64,000 nucleotides of DNA from Pseudoscleropodium purum. Its lineage: Eukaryota > Streptophyta > Bryopsida > Hypnales > Brachytheciaceae. Shown piece by piece: positions 1 through 13,128 of the stretch. Under the pieces are notes generated by a model. It searched no databases. It saw only the letters and a list, made by a program, of their open reading frames with translations, and was not told the origin of the DNA. Where the stretch lies: contig OZ017795.1 of NCBI GenBank assembly GCA_963969395.1, positions 14,694,001-14,758,000 on the forward strand, in the 5' to 3' direction. How positions within the stretch are numbered: the stretch's first letter is position 1; each line of letters begins with the position of its first letter. The position numbers and the translations under genes are program-made.

Positions 1-3000
1 GAGCTTCTCCAAATCACAGAAGTCGACAAGCTCATACACTAGGAGCATCTCTTTCCCGTGGAGGCAATACCCTTTAAGAGATACAAGGTTGCGATGCTGA
101 AGATTCGTGATCAAAAGAACTTCATTCAGAAAGTCCTCGCCGGCTTGTTCAGTCTTCATATTTAATTGCTTCACGGCCACCTGTGTGTTGTTGGTGAGTA
201 TCCCCTGCACAGTTCCCAAAGATCTGATTTTTTCTATCACTTCCATCCATTCAGAACTGCAAGCTTAAGGGCAGCTTTATTTTCTCCGAACAACCCTTGA
301 GGAAAAGATAAAAGTCGAGGTCAAGACATGGCCATTTGGGATGAGATGAAAAGACATTAAAAAATGGACCTGTAAAAACGTGCTTCCAGATCAGTGTAGA
401 TTTGTCCATATTTTCGATTTTTCATCAATTGTAAAACTTCAAGTTCCATAGCCACTAGGAGAAAGTATAAAGCTTTCAAGACAACCTTCCAACTTTCAAC
501 CAATCACATTGCTACATATCTCAAAATATAAATGAAATGTCTTATCCTCAACCTGGATTTCTTGAATCTTGGAGTCAAACCCTAGTGCGGAGGGATTATT
601 AAAAGCACCATGTTGTGCCATAGGTACAAGCGCTCCAAACCAATGAATGAATAAGTTGATTTGAAGTAAGTTTCAGGTCACCAAGATTGTTCCTCAAAGC
701 ATGCAATCTTCAATGAGTTTATAATGGGTGTAACAGATTGCATATTGATTTCGTACCTTGTAAACAGTGCCGTATCCACCTTGACCTAGTTTCCTCTCTT
801 CAGAAAAGTTCTTCGTGGCAGCGCGAAGTTCATGGTAATCATATTTCTTCGCTCTCACGTCAGACTCTTCCAGCCCTACACATCGACAAACCAACATTAA
901 ATATCACACTGAATATTCTCAAAAGTAGATTCAGCTATGTGACCAATTGAAATCATGAAAGTTCAGAGTAATCAAGAAAAAATGGATTAGTCACATGTTT
1001 TTATTCTAAGAACTAATTGAGTGCATTTTTTAATTCAAGACAATCGATAATGGACGCTGAGAGGGGCGAAACGAAATTCAGTACTTTTCACTAGAGTGTG
1101 CACACGCTTGTTTTTTTGGTGAATAAAGATAACTAAGCCTAAGATCACGGCTAGCAAGACGACACCACAAATGACGGATGGTATGATGATGGCCTTGTAG
1201 TCAATCTCCTTCGGAGGCTCTGCAATGAGTCACAAAATTGGAGATACGTTAATACATCATTGCAAATAAAAGGAGGAAATCCTACAACCAATTATCCTTT
1301 GCACCCAAAACGAGTCTGCCAAGTTCTTTCGTAGCCAAATAGTATGGTTAAAAGATTACTAGTTCTAGGATATGATACGATAATCCATACATGCCAGAGG
1401 AGCAAATTTTCAGGTCCAAAATGTAAACCATCTAAACTTGAAAGATTCAGTGAAGGCTAGTTCTCAATTCTTCAAATCTTCTGTAATTACCTGATATGGC
1501 ACAATACTGCTCGCAGAAACACCTTCTTCCATCAGCGTCAGCTGATGCTGTCAAGCAGTACGGATTACCTTTTAAACTGTACAAGAAAGAAATGGTCCAA
1601 GGGGTAGTGCAAACATGCTGAGGTAAGAAAGAGACATTATTTTTCAAGAAATGGAACTGTAGACAAGATTAAAGAACTGAATTCAACGTATAAAAATCGT
1701 ATGCATAAATTTAGGGGTACCATGGGTAGAATAGAAAAGAAGACTCACTAGAATTTGATTTTCCCACTGGAATTTAAAAACTGCTGGTCAAAAATCACAT
1801 CTGTGATGCTATTATTCTTCAAGCTAAGTACATTCAATTTTCTGACCGTTTGCAAATTCTGAATGCCAGATAGTATGCTCGTGATGTTCAAAACTCCGCT
1901 TATGCTGATCTCATCGAGATACCTGTACACCATGGACGGAACCAAGCAAGGTTTATTACAGATGAAGCCTGTTTGAACTTAAACTGCAGAGGGGCTTTGT
2001 GAACATTGAAAATGTGGGACTGAAACAGGGCGGCATTTACTTAAATCTCCATCACTTACGTTGATGAATGATAAGCCCTTCACGGCCGGCAACTATGGTT
2101 CTAAGTTATTCCATATTTCAGAAATTTAGCTTTTAAATTAAATGCTGTTTTATTTTTCTACGCCTGAAGGACATGACGTCATTAACTACTTCAACTCCAC
2201 TTCTATAATTGCAGACTGGGATTCTATTTTTGAGAATCCACGGATTCAGTCCTTTAATAACATACCATATCTCACCAGAGACCACCCATTCCACGGATCT
2301 GTATTGTCTACAATACTAATATTGACTATGTACAATGAATTTCGGAATCTCCAACTCTTGCCTCTCAAAAGTAATGTACCTTTCCGTTGAGATGATTGCT
2401 GTGACTAGTTGAAAGAACATAGATAACTCTCACTTCACTTACAATTCCCCCAGTGATAATAGATCGGGATGTGCGCTCCAGTTTGCTGGAAGAGCGCCAC
2501 CAATGTTTAGACCTGATAGATCTAGAACACCCACATTTGGAGGAAGCCAGCTGTTGAAAATCTGTGAGAGCTCCGGCAACTCTGAGAAGCTATTACGACT
2601 GAGGTTTCTGCAGCACGAAAATGAAAACCAATTAAATAAGTAATATGATACAGAATTTCAACTTGCTTGGAGGCAGTTCAAAGTAATTGAATAACTGGCA
2701 CGAATAATGGTTCAACTGATTCACAGCAACAGCAAATCATTTCAGAAGCTTCAATCACGAGTGAATCTGAACTTTATCCAAGCCCAACGTGCAACCTTAC
2801 ATTTGCAATATTTGCTATCGAAATAGAGAGTAACATAACTGAATTCAAAGCTAAGGGGACGTTGAATATTAGGTCATATGAAACTCACAAATAGTACAGT
2901 GTGGAGTTGGCGAATGTTGTAAACTTTGGAGGTGGTCCAGTAAAATTATTTCCAGACAGGTCCCTGCATCAAAGCTTGGCCTCGGGAATGAGAAAGTTAA

Positions 3001-5577
3001 CGTGGATGTTGGTGTCCACATTACATGCAACGTGGCGAAGTCACAAAGCAATCCCAGATTTGCTTTACAATCGTGACCACGTTTTCTATCCTCCAATTTC
3101 AATACCGAAATTGAATGTTATCAAGGAAGGAAGGACACATTCGCATACAAACCTGTCAAGATTACCGAGATGGATTCTGATTAATAGTAATGGACGATAC
3201 AGACTTTAGTCGATAATTTTTACAGACTATGAGAGTGAAGTCTTACAGTGTGAGAAGCTGTGGCATGTTCTCAAAAGCGCCGGATGGGACGAATCCAGTA
3301 AACACGTTCCGGGCAATTTTGAACACTTGTAACGTCTGCGTCTGGCTAAAATTCTGAAATGGAAAGTCGCCTGAAAGATTGTTTCCGCTCAAGTCCCTAT
3401 TTTGTATCCAAGAACAGGACAGATACTCTGAGTATTAGTGATCCGTGAGTTTGAGTTCATTTTGTATATTTATATGGTCCGGAGCCAATTTGCATTCCAA
3501 GAGAAGCTCTAATGTTTAGGAGTATTTTCCGTGTATATAATATAGGATCAATCAACTGTTGCAACAAATGTCAACTGTTACTGAAGCGGTAACTTACAAA
3601 CAAACCACTATAATGAATCTGACAGTTGAATAGTCACTTACAGCTCAAGAAGATTGTTCATGTTTGAAATTTCTTCAGGAATGGTTCCAATGAATCCATT
3701 ATCGTGAAGGTCACTGTAAAACAATCCAGTCAAGGACGGACAAGAAGCAGTTAGAGGACGTATTAATAGCAGATTCAGAAACGTCTGTCATTGAATAACA
3801 CTAAGCCACCAAAAATCAAAGATTTCGATTAAAAAGCCTAGCAATTTCTCCACCCTCCTCGGTCTGAATAGGTTCACTGGAGTTATAAATTTTCTTTTGC
3901 GACACACTTCACTTTCATTTGATTAATGAAAAAAGAAGAAGAAGAAAGGAAAATATACTGGCAATTCATCTCGAGTGCATCTACTTTAGGCTTGGTCAAA
4001 TTCATCTTGCTAATTCATACATGCATCCTCGAATATTGGGTGTATCGATCGATAATTTGGAGCTTACAGGATGTTCAGAGGGATGTCGGCAAGCTCTTTC
4101 GGCAGATTGCCACTCAAATTAAGATTCCCAGTCAATTTCCTGCACACAAATGGAGTTATTTCAACTCCATAGCACAGAATTCATACTTCGAACCAAAAAA
4201 AACTATTTCCCCAATGAAGCTTTAATCATACTCTCTACCATAATACGAATTAATCTGGTACTTACAAAGAAACAAGTTTACTGAGCTGGTTGATTCCAGA
4301 CGGTAGAGTGCCTGATATTGATGCATCGTCCAACTCCCTGCACATAACATTGTAACCTTAGCCACTCCTACACTTTTCAGTCTCCAATCCCACTCTCTGC
4401 TGCAAAAACTTGAAAACGAAAACTTTATTACACTGAACTCAAAACGTTTCTGCTAAGCTGCGGGATTCTGAAGTACTAGTATCACAACTACCAATTATTG
4501 ATGTCCAGGTCATCTTCGGAATTAACTCTACAGTCGAGAAAGAATCCGCTCAACAACTGCTCTCCCATTCCTAAGCGAAATGCTTCAAGACAACAAGTGA
4601 ACGTCCAATGGGTCCCCGAAACGGAGATTGTGAGCGGTAGTGAAAGGAGAAACATGCATTCGAAGCTCTATGTCCTGCTTATATGTACTGATCAGGATAT
4701 TCTAATGTGTCTTTTAATCAAAGCGGTGAGTTCTGAATTTCGTATCTATTTGTGACATCCTTCCAATCAGGGGATCAGCACAACATCACACATCCCATTA
4801 AATGAAACGCTCAACTAAAGTTAAGCTTGAAGAGAAGTTCTTACAAGCCGACAACCCAAGTGTTCCATTGTGTTGCATTAAATTGGTACCGCAGGCATGT
4901 GACCCCTCGCCAGTTTCTGTCGGCGTCATAGCAAGGCCAAGGTGTATCATCTGGCCCAGTTGGAGTATACCAGTTTAACAGGTTTGAACTGGGGGATGGC
5001 GTGCTTTCGTTCCATGCTCCCCACAGGCTCTGCAATCCATTCACTAGTCCCACATCCAAGATTAGGTTGTAGCCTAAAATGAGGAAGTGTTCCAAAAACT
5101 AATATTGATTCACAAGGGCAGTAAAGCTAGTGGTCAGAGAACTCAGACGCACCAAATGGTCAAGTTTCAGAGATCTAAAGCGGAAAGACAACCTAAGGCT
5201 TTTGTTGGCTTTTCAACCCATTAATGATCGAATGATGATCTACAATCTAGTATATCCATCACTTTGCAACAGCTCGAGTGACTCTAACAAGACAGGAAAC
5301 TTATTATTTGAGCTCCTCTTGTCATAACCGGTGCGTTAAATAGAGCGAAAAGAAAAGCCTCGCAATCCTTGGGCTCCTCTGTTGCCCATACCTGGATGCT
5401 GGAATGATATGATAAATTGAAAACAAATGATAGCATGGCAAAAGTAATAAAGTTGCGCTTCTGAGGAAACGTACTATCCTCTTCGGGGAAAATTTGCCAT
5501 ATTGTAACAGCAAGAAGACAGGCAGGATGCCAGAGCAGCAAGACTAGTATAACCCCTACGATCTTGAAGACACCCAT
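1..5577 (-). CDS. LRR receptor-like protein kinase (partial; C-terminus beyond window)
   Basis: Thirteen exons can be joined with GT/AG borders and matching phases: 5475-5577, 4845-5073, 4266-4337, 4068-4139, 3642-3713, 3247-3396, 2889-2963, 2443-2607, 1749-1922, 1491-1576, 1085-1219, 757-875 and 1-204. Exon 1 starts MGVFKIVGVILVLLLW, a signal peptide. Exon 2 has the LRR N-cap (WPCYDAD...WRGVTC). The next exons, several exactly 72 nt, encode leucine-rich repeats such as ISGTLPSGI and LSGNLPKEL. A cysteine cap (LKGNPYC...CFCEQYC) precedes one membrane helix (VICGVVLLAVILGLVIF), then YDYHELRAATKNFSEERKLG, the glycine loop GQGGYGTVYK, the VAVKQL lysine and the hinge region LVYELVDF. The family senses extracellular ligands at the plasma membrane. 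No malectin domain is seen, so an LRR-VIII-1-like layout is inferred. No stop or frameshift was found. The catalytic loop lies outside the window. Confidence 0.9.
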
Positions 5578-8211
5578 GGCGATTCCTCTGCAAGATGGAT
5601 CAACAACAATTCGGATCACAGCACTTCTTTAGGGTGGGAAACATGGCACTAATCGAAATCAGAAGCACCACCTGCATTGATTTCCAATCTTCGAGATCAT
5701 AAAACTCCCAAATAATCTCAGCTCCCAGATATGAGCGATTCCTAGTAGAATTTTATGAAAAAGAAAGCAAGACCCGAGAGTTTGGTCCTTGCCATCGAGT
5801 AAAGCCAGACAAGAAGTAAAGGCTGTTGATAGACCTAAACCTAACTTTCAGGAACACTCAACTGGCTGTTCAATTCCCTCTTCACTCCTGCATGCAAGCC
5901 ATCACTCAATTCTAAGTTTGCTATTGCAACTTCTTCAGAGTAAGGCACCAAGAACAGCGTTCACAAGCACTCTTGCTTTCGAACTCAGCGTTCATTTGCA
6001 ACCCGTTTCTCAATTGCATCTTAAGAGGTTGCATCTCAAGAAAGAGGATATTGGAAAAAAAATGGAACAAAGTCAAAATATTGATGCAGAAACAAAGTAC
6101 GTCCAAAAAACTAAAATTAATCTGTGAATGGGACTCATGAGAAGAAACGCTGGAATTCGAACCTGGAACTAGTAGTCGACAGTCTGCATAACACCGAAGT
6201 GCAGCGCCGTAATCGGAAATGCGAGAACTGAAGACAGCAATGGACATGATTTCCGAGTCTGGAGGGGCGATCTGTGCGCCCGCTATTTTGGAAAAATCTC
6301 TGGGCAGGAAAGTCTGCAGAAAGGCCTTGTAAGTTACGCGTGATTTCAAGCTTTGAAAAGTTTCGAAGAATGTGTTTCTAATCTTCACGTGTCGTTGTTG
6401 ACACTTTCGTCCACGTGAGGTTGTACACTTTCAACATTTCCAATTCGGACTTCAGTTCTCAGCAGTGGTTTTTTTGAGAAGCCTCAAAAAAATAATGGGC
6501 AGCTTCAAGTCTATAGAAGAAAAAAAAAGGGTATGACAAAATCACCTGTAGTCGACCACTTAAGCCATTTTGTGCATGTTTTGGAGTAGTATAAGGCAGT
6601 GTACATATTCTGCCATGTCAGAAGATAAAAATCAACAGGATTACAAATTTTTTGGTAATTTTAAGCTTTGAATTGAAATTACCATGAATTTTAGAAGGCA
6701 ATAGTTGGTTTAAACCCATATCCAATATATAAAGTCTTCCAATTCTAATCATTCAAGAACTACTTTCCCACTCACCATTTTGGAACATGTGTCATGACTG
6801 TATTAGTTCTAACTTTGAAGAGGAGAAAAACACAATCTAAGCCTTGGTTGAAAATTTGTTCTAGCTTCAATTGGAAATAGTTGCACCTTACAAGTTGGGT
6901 ATGACTCCTTGGTCACAAATAGGTGGTTCTACCATAATGTGTCTAAAAATATCAAAATGTAATCATGGCCTTACACATCTCTACTATAATGTTTCCAAAA
7001 CCTCATTTCATTTGTTGTATAGAGTGAGTATATACAAAAATCGCATAGTTCTTCAAAATTTTACATTCAAAATTGACCTCCTTCAATTCCAACCTTTCAA
7101 ATAAAAGAGCTAAGAAACCTAGAACCTTCTTAAAAGAAAGGATATATAACCATTGGTTCAAAAACAAAAAACAATACGAGTTCTCACAACTTTCATTGGT
7201 ATTGCCAACAATCCAAACATCAAAAAATATGTTTTATTTCAAAGGTGGCAATGCCCTTCATATTGCACAACACTTCTTAGGTTGAAATAAATATCCTTCA
7301 TTGTCCCTTTCTTGATTGCATTTTATATATATACTTCCTTTCCTGACTAAATACCCCAAATCTACAATCAATTATTGAACACTTAACACTACTAACCAAA
7401 TAGCTATAAAATTCTCATCCTGCATTTCTACAAAGACTAGAAAACAATCAACCTCTCTCCTACTTTTAACCCTCTTTAAATTCATCTACTCACTTCATAT
7501 ATGATTTTTTCATTTTCAACACATTATAGTATATGAATATATATTATCCTACTATATGTACTAGCTTTTCTTCCATTCTCCATCCTTCACATACCATTCC
7601 ATTACACATAAAATGACAAAAAATTTAAATAAAATATTTCTATACAATAAAGCCTTTGTATTAATTTGAGTTATATAGTTTTAGAGTCACTCTAGTAGTA
7701 GAAATATAGGTTATTGTATTTAAAGAATAGCCCTGTGTGAAAAACCTCAACACCAACTTGACTATGTATAGGTCTTCAAGGGCATGTTTATCAAAAATGA
7801 AATCTATGTTTTTACTACAAGGTTGCTAAAGTATGAGCAAGGAGCGTTGAACAATGAGTGTTGAGCATTGAGAATTTTTTGAAGAATTTGTGAAAAACCT
7901 ATAAATTTTTACCATAAGGATTTTGGGTCCATGGTTTATTATAAAAGCATAAAGCTATAGATGCATTCAAAGAGGATGAATAAAAATGAATAGAGATGAA
8001 TGGAATTGAACGGAGTTGGATGAATTATTTGTTTTAGATAAATGTCACTTATCAAATATCTTAAATCTAAGGTTTAGATGAATTTTTTTAAACTAAGGAC
8101 CTATGCTTATATGGTATTTTAAAACCATTTTAGGGTGAAGGTACCACTTCTAGTTAAAATTCACAATTCTTTTTAAGCATTTTTGAAGTTTACCAAATTT
8201 ATTTTTATGCT
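5578..8211. other. Intergenic, AT-rich; receptor-kinase upstream region
   Basis: The first several hundred bases are the presumed promoter and leader of the minus-strand receptor kinase; no convincing TATA box was singled out. The rest is AT-rich with short open frames only and no recognisable protein. Near 6150 a GGTTCGAATTCC string resembles a tRNA B box, but the surrounding bases do not fold as a tRNA. Confidence 0.6.
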
Positions 8212-8470
8212 AACACTGTCGCAGCTTAGAATTTTGATTTTCTTAGTATACACCCAAATAGGAACGGAAACTAGTCATTAGCTAACCGGATCCGATTAGG
8301 TGGGGAAGGAAAACTCAGAATTAGCACGGAACGTGAAGTAGTGGGCTTCTTGGATCTAATCCGGTCAGGAGTAACTAACGACGGAAACGGAATGTAACAC
8401 GGATTAGGTCTAGAACCGGATTATGATGGTAAACCGGATTCATGATGACAAACCGGAAAGGGTCCAGGGA

Positions 8471-8480
8471 CTATAAAAGG
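8471..8480 (+). promoter_or_regulatory. TATA box of the element ORF (copy 1)
   Basis: CTATAAAAGG lies about 180 bases before the ATG at 8660 in otherwise GC-richer DNA, and it is kept in all four copies. It would drive transcription of the 552-codon frame. Assignment is by sequence match and position only. Confidence 0.6.
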
Positions 8481-8659
8481 AGGAGCTTTCACTGTTGCAC
8501 CCCCTTTTAGAAACTCGACCTTGAGCGCACGGTTGAGTTTTTGTCGTTTGTGCGTCTGTGCGTTTGTGTTCTATTCGTTTTAATTCCGGTTGAGATCAGA
8601 AAGAGGAAGTGAGGAACGGGACGTGCGGCTAGGAGAGAGTGAGGTAGATGTGAGTGGGA

Positions 8660-10318
8660 ATGCCTCAGCTACGTAGGTCGAGACAAGCGAGTCCCTCTGG
8701 AGGCGAGGTGAAGCTCCGGAAAGTCATTCCGGTTATTCCCTCCACAGAGCCGGAAAAGGCTGAACTCATGGATGATCTCAAATCCATGGGTTGCGTAGGG
8801 TTTGCCGAGAAACCTTGGGGTTTTAGGGAGGAGAGAATGGTCAAGGAGCTCCTCGGAAAGTTGTCCAACCAGTTTGACAACACCGTGAGGGGAGCTCCCG
8901 TCAACTGGAACGAGGGGATGTGGAGAGCGGTTTCCGGTTTCCGGGCAGGAGGTTTGGGAATGGCGAGCCGGAAGGATGAGTTTGTCCGAGGGAAGTTCAA
9001 GGGAGCCGTCAACCCGAAGGACGGATACGCGGTCGAGGATTGTTTGGATGACCGACACCGTCGGCTCCTGCAATTCCTAGTTCCGGTTCTTCACCCGGAA
9101 AAGCCGACCAGGGTGACGATCACCCTCGGCAACACCATTTTCGGTGCCCTCAGTGGTACCCGGAAAGTGGATTGGGCACGGATCATTTCCGATCTCGTGG
9201 CCCAGCTTGTTAGTAGGGTTGGGAAGAAAAGGGCCACTCCAGTGTGCCCTTACCTCTTCCACCTCTATCGGGAGAACCAAGTCCTCACCGATACGGAGGA
9301 GAGGGCGTGGAAGACGCAGGAAGTGCTCCTGAAGTATGGGGAGTCGGAGACGGATGACGAGGCGGAATCCGATTCCGGGTCAGACCGGGAGTCCAGCGAG
9401 GAAGAGGAGGAGCCAATGCCGCCGATCAAGCGACAGAAGCTGACGCCTCCACACAAGCGCGGGACGCCTCCCGGTCAAGACAAACCGGCCCCGGAGGAGA
9501 AACCGGAAGCCGAGAAGACCAATTCCGGGGGAGATCCGGATATGCAAGATCCGTTCAACGGTCTGATCAACGTCCTCTGCAACATCAGGGCGGATTGGGA
9601 GGTCAAGCACAGGACGCTTGCGGCAATCGGCAAGTTGGTGGGTGTTGCACCGGACAGCAACTTGGCGGAACAAGTGGCGCAATGCATCACGAATCCGGAA
9701 GAGACCCGGAAGCAGGAAGCCGAGATCCGCCGGTTGCAGGAGGAGGTAGATAAACTGAAGGCAACACTTTTTGCCTATCAGGAAGACGTGACGGCCGCTC
9801 GGGAGATGGCGGAGGAGACTCGGAAGGTGGCCGAGCAGATCAAGGCGGTCCTGGGAGAGACCGGAACGGCAGCGGCCAAGGCGAAGCTCTTCGACGAGAA
9901 GATCCACGAAGAGAAGAAACTATCCGGTTCCCGGATGGTCCGGATTCTCGCGGACTTCGCCGAGTAGGTGGAGACGGCAATGGTGGAGGGGCGGAAGGCT
10001 GCGGACCGGATCGAGGAGAGTAGCCGGAAGCTGACCGGAGCGACGTGCGACAAAGGTATTCACCTTTCGGACATCTCACTACCGGACCTCTTTCCGGATG
10101 CAACTATGGCGAAGGACAGGAAGGATTGGACTCCTGAGTCCAAGAAGTCTGCACGGACTGGGACTCCGGGCACGAGACCGGATATCACCATCGACCTGGA
10201 GTCTCCACCCGGACCGAATCCTGCGGAGGGGGAACGGGTCCGAAATTTGAGTGAAGTTTTCGAGGAGCTAGTCCCGGAGACCGGAAGCCCGACGATAGGA
10301 TCTAGAGTTGTAGGGTAG
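8660..10318 (+). pseudogene. Element ORF, copy 1, broken by one TAG
   Basis: This is the 552-codon frame of the 3.3-kb element, here stopped at codon 436 by TAG (9965-9967); copies 2 and 4 have CAG at the same place. The first 195 residues look globular (GFREERMVKELLGKL, VNPKDGYAVEDCLDD, KRATPVCPYLFHLY). They are followed by an acidic serine-rich stretch (SDRESSEEEEE), a basic patch PPIKRQKLTPPHKR that resembles a nuclear localisation signal, and a long charged helical segment (about 340-470, ETRKQEAEIRRLQEEVDKL) likely to form a coiled coil. No zinc knuckle, protease, polymerase or integrase motif is seen. It recalls the extra ORFs of some plant Ty3-type elements, but the function is unknown. 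ATG at 8660 is preferred over the GTG six bases upstream. Confidence 0.75.
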
Positions 10319-10470
10319 ATAGGATTTTAATTTCAGTTAGGAGTAGGAGCGGATCCGGATCCGGATCCGGCTCAAGAGTATTAGGTTAGACCGGAAGTTA
10401 GATTAAGGTGGCGGCGGACCCCCACGGGTTTTCCGCTTCTTTTTGTGCTTTTAGGGTTTTGACCCTTTGT

Positions 10471-10480
10471 ATATAAATCG
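10471..10480 (+). promoter_or_regulatory. Second TATA box, candidate U3/R boundary (copy 1)
   Basis: ATATAAATCG occurs downstream of the ORF, about 1 kb before the element's 3' end, and is conserved in the other copies. In an LTR this would mark the promoter of a genomic transcript, with R and U5 following. This placement supports the solo-LTR reading but is inference. Confidence 0.45.
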
Positions 10481-12798
10481 GTTCCTGCGATGGGAATTGG
10501 GAGTTGTTCATTTTGCAAACTTCTTGTACTCTTCTATTCTCTTCGTTGTGTATCTCTCTCCAGCGCGACAGGATTGTATGATGTGGAGTTAGGATAGTAC
10601 GGGTTGGTTTGTAAGTGATTTCTCCCCTTGGTGTTTATTTTCCGATCCAAGGTGCATGTGAGTAGGTATCGAAGAGTTGGGAGTGAACTTAGTTCCTCAG
10701 CACGTCTAGAGTTTGAGATTCCGGGTGAGAAAGCCGTTGTTAGGCTAGGCGGGTAGGGAGGGACTCCTTAGCTGCGCTAGAACTCCCGGGTGGGAAATCC
10801 GGTTGAGTGTCCGATCTCCTGTGAGGTCTCACCACCCGTATGGGTAACGGAAGAACTTTAGTTGATGTTGGAACGGACGGGTGCACTTGTAACCACCTGT
10901 CTTCGCACGGATCGGAAGTAGCATCAAGGTCGTTGTAGTACGAGAGGGTCGAGTGTGGGGTCTTTGTGTGACCTACGACCCGGATTGCTATCTGGGTTGT
11001 TGTGAAGGACCAAACCGGATCCGGATTAGCTTAGGAGTTTAGAAGGTAGGACAGTGGGTCTTCAGCCACTATAAGTCACAGAAAGAGTGGTGGGCCTACC
11101 ACTCTCAAAATTAAGCGGCGACCCCTCTGATGGTGAAACAGAGGCAAAACCAAACCGAATAGGATTACGGGTACAGGATGACCATCCGGACCGGATTGGT
11201 CAGGACGGATTTCCAGGATCGGAAGTTGTGAGATCCTGGGATTTGGGTATTTGTACGGACTGGATAGTTAGTAGGACCGGAAGAAGGAGTAATCCGGTCT
11301 GTAGTTATCCGGTGTGGTGGTATTTCTGGTTCTAGATCTAGGACCGGAAAATAAGATTGGGATACTGACTAAGCTTAACCGCTTAATAGAGCTAGATACT
11401 TCACAGGATCTCGTGGGTTCGATCTTTAGAGTCACTTAGTTATACTCTAGAGCGATTTTTGTGAGTATAATGGGGAATTGACCTGCCCTGTGCTGCGACA
11501 AACACCAACATTTACTATTTCTAATTACATGTTTTCATCAAAGAGAAGTATCATGTTGCTAATAGAAAAAAATAGATTCAATCCACAAAATTTTTTAATA
11601 ATTGATAGCAATAACCATTATCTCTTGAAATGAATGTCCTTTTTTTTACTAGCATTCTAAAGATCACCAAAATGCAAAATAACTTAAGAATATGATAAAG
11701 TGCAAGAATGTAGTAGCCCTTTTAATCTTACTACATGACATTAGAAAATTAAGTAACAACAATAGTTTTTTAAACATGATCAATTTGACCTAATGCCACA
11801 TATGGGAGAAGAATGATTACTAGCTTCACTACTATCACTATATGTAAGCCTTGGTGTCTCAACATCTGCTTCAAGGTCTAAAAACTTCTTGATAGCAATA
11901 TTGTATGAATGATGCTTGGCAATAGAAATGAGTAATGGAGCCTCTGCCATAGCTATCACTAGAGTCTCGATATAACATGGCAAACTCTTTGGACTAGGAG
12001 AAGGTGAGAGCACCAAATGCTTGAGAAGATTGCCTCTACAAGATGCAATGATTAAATAATTAGAAACTTTGAATAAATTAAAAAACATTGCACAACAAAA
12101 GAAAATAAACACATGTCTAAAAGCATCAACAAACTTATTCACAACAAGGTCTTTTTTGAGGCCTTGTAGAAGGTTTAACAATGTCCTCATCATCAAAATC
12201 ATCCAACACTAGATAAAGACCGCTTAGTTTGAACAGTGGCAGTAGAAGTAGGAAGGATGATCAAAGGTTGAAGAAGACCTTCAAAAATCTCACTATCGCT
12301 TTCCAAGGCCACCAAATGACATTCAATGTTGCGGCATGCAATCATGCATGGATAGAGGCCTTTGTTCATTGAATGCAATGTCATTAGTCACACCAAATAT
12401 GTTACATACAATATAAAAAATACATGATTTGAATAATAAAAAATAATGACTAATGAAAGGTACCTGTAGATGCATAACAATCCAATACGACATCACCAGA
12501 TTTTGAAGATGCCTCGATTAGTAGTTGTACAAATAGAGAGGCTTTCTCATGAGTACCTCTCTATAGAATTGTATCATTCATGAGTTGAGTCTGCAAGGAG
12601 GTGTAGTTGTAAAGAAGGTCAACTTCTTCAAGGTTTGTACTTGTATCACTAAGCTGTTGGTTTATAGTGATAGAAAACTTAGATACCACCAATGTTTCTT
12701 TCCATCGTCTTCGTACAAATAAGAAGATCCGAAAGCGTTGTCATTGCGAGGGATAAACAAGTATGACAATTAGTATTTGACAAATACAATGTTACTAG

Positions 12799-13128
12799 CA
12801 CTATACCAAAATGTAGTAAAAAGAACCACAGTCAAAATTCATTGTAGTTTTTTTCGCCACAATGTTTACATGTTGTTGACTACAGCTGCAGCCTTCTTTT
12901 TCAGTTTTTGAATTGAATTTTTAGAGTTTAATGGCGTATAATGTACCATTGAAAAGGTACTAAAAATACTTTTCCAATGGTACATTACACACCTTCAAAT
13001 TCCAAAAACTGAGGTAGAAAATGAAAAAAGAAGGTTGTAGCAATAGTTAGTAGCATGTACAATACTATGGAGAGAAAAACTACAATGAATTTTGATTGCG
13101 GTTCTTTTTACCACATTTTGGTATAGTA
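12799..13128. mobile_element. CACTA-like MITE, copy A
   Basis: A 330-bp foldback unit beginning CACTATACCAAAATGT and ending in its near inverse (ACATTTTGGTATAGTA). Both arms pair over most of their length around a centre of alternating GTACCATT/AATGGTAC. It is flanked by the 3-bp duplication TAG. The CACTA start and 3-bp duplication fit the CACTA superfamily. It lies in an intron of the methyltransferase-like pseudogene. Confidence 0.8.

Larger units (their letters stand above)
8217..11500 (+). mobile_element. 3.3-kb LTR-like element, copy 1
   Basis: The element starts TGTCGCAGC and ends GCTGCGACA, a 9-bp inverted terminal repeat with the TG...CA ends of LTRs. It is flanked by a perfect 5-bp duplication AACAC (8212-8216 and 11501-11505). 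Inside are a TATA box (CTATAAAAGG, 8471-8480), a 552-codon frame, a GGATCC/CCGGAT microsatellite near 10352, a second TATA box (ATATAAATCG, 10471-10480) and about 1 kb without a convincing gene. No direct repeats bracket it and no reverse transcriptase or integrase is present. The best reading is a solo LTR carrying an ORF in its U3 part. A non-autonomous inverted-repeat element is the alternative. Confidence 0.8.

Noticed and set aside
4498..4755. Open frame within the receptor-kinase gene as an extra LRR exon
   Set aside because: Exon 4845-5073 joins 4266-4337 directly in phase (VVGL to ELDDAS), so no exon is needed, and the sequence lacks LRR spacing on either strand.
6140..6230. tRNA gene on the minus strand (GGTTCGAATTCC box B)
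   Set aside because: The T stem does not pair, and no acceptor stem or A box could be fitted.
11087..11335. Short frame conserved near the 3' end of each 3.3-kb element
   Set aside because: It lacks an ATG at its start and simply reflects identity among young copies; its reading end varies between copies.
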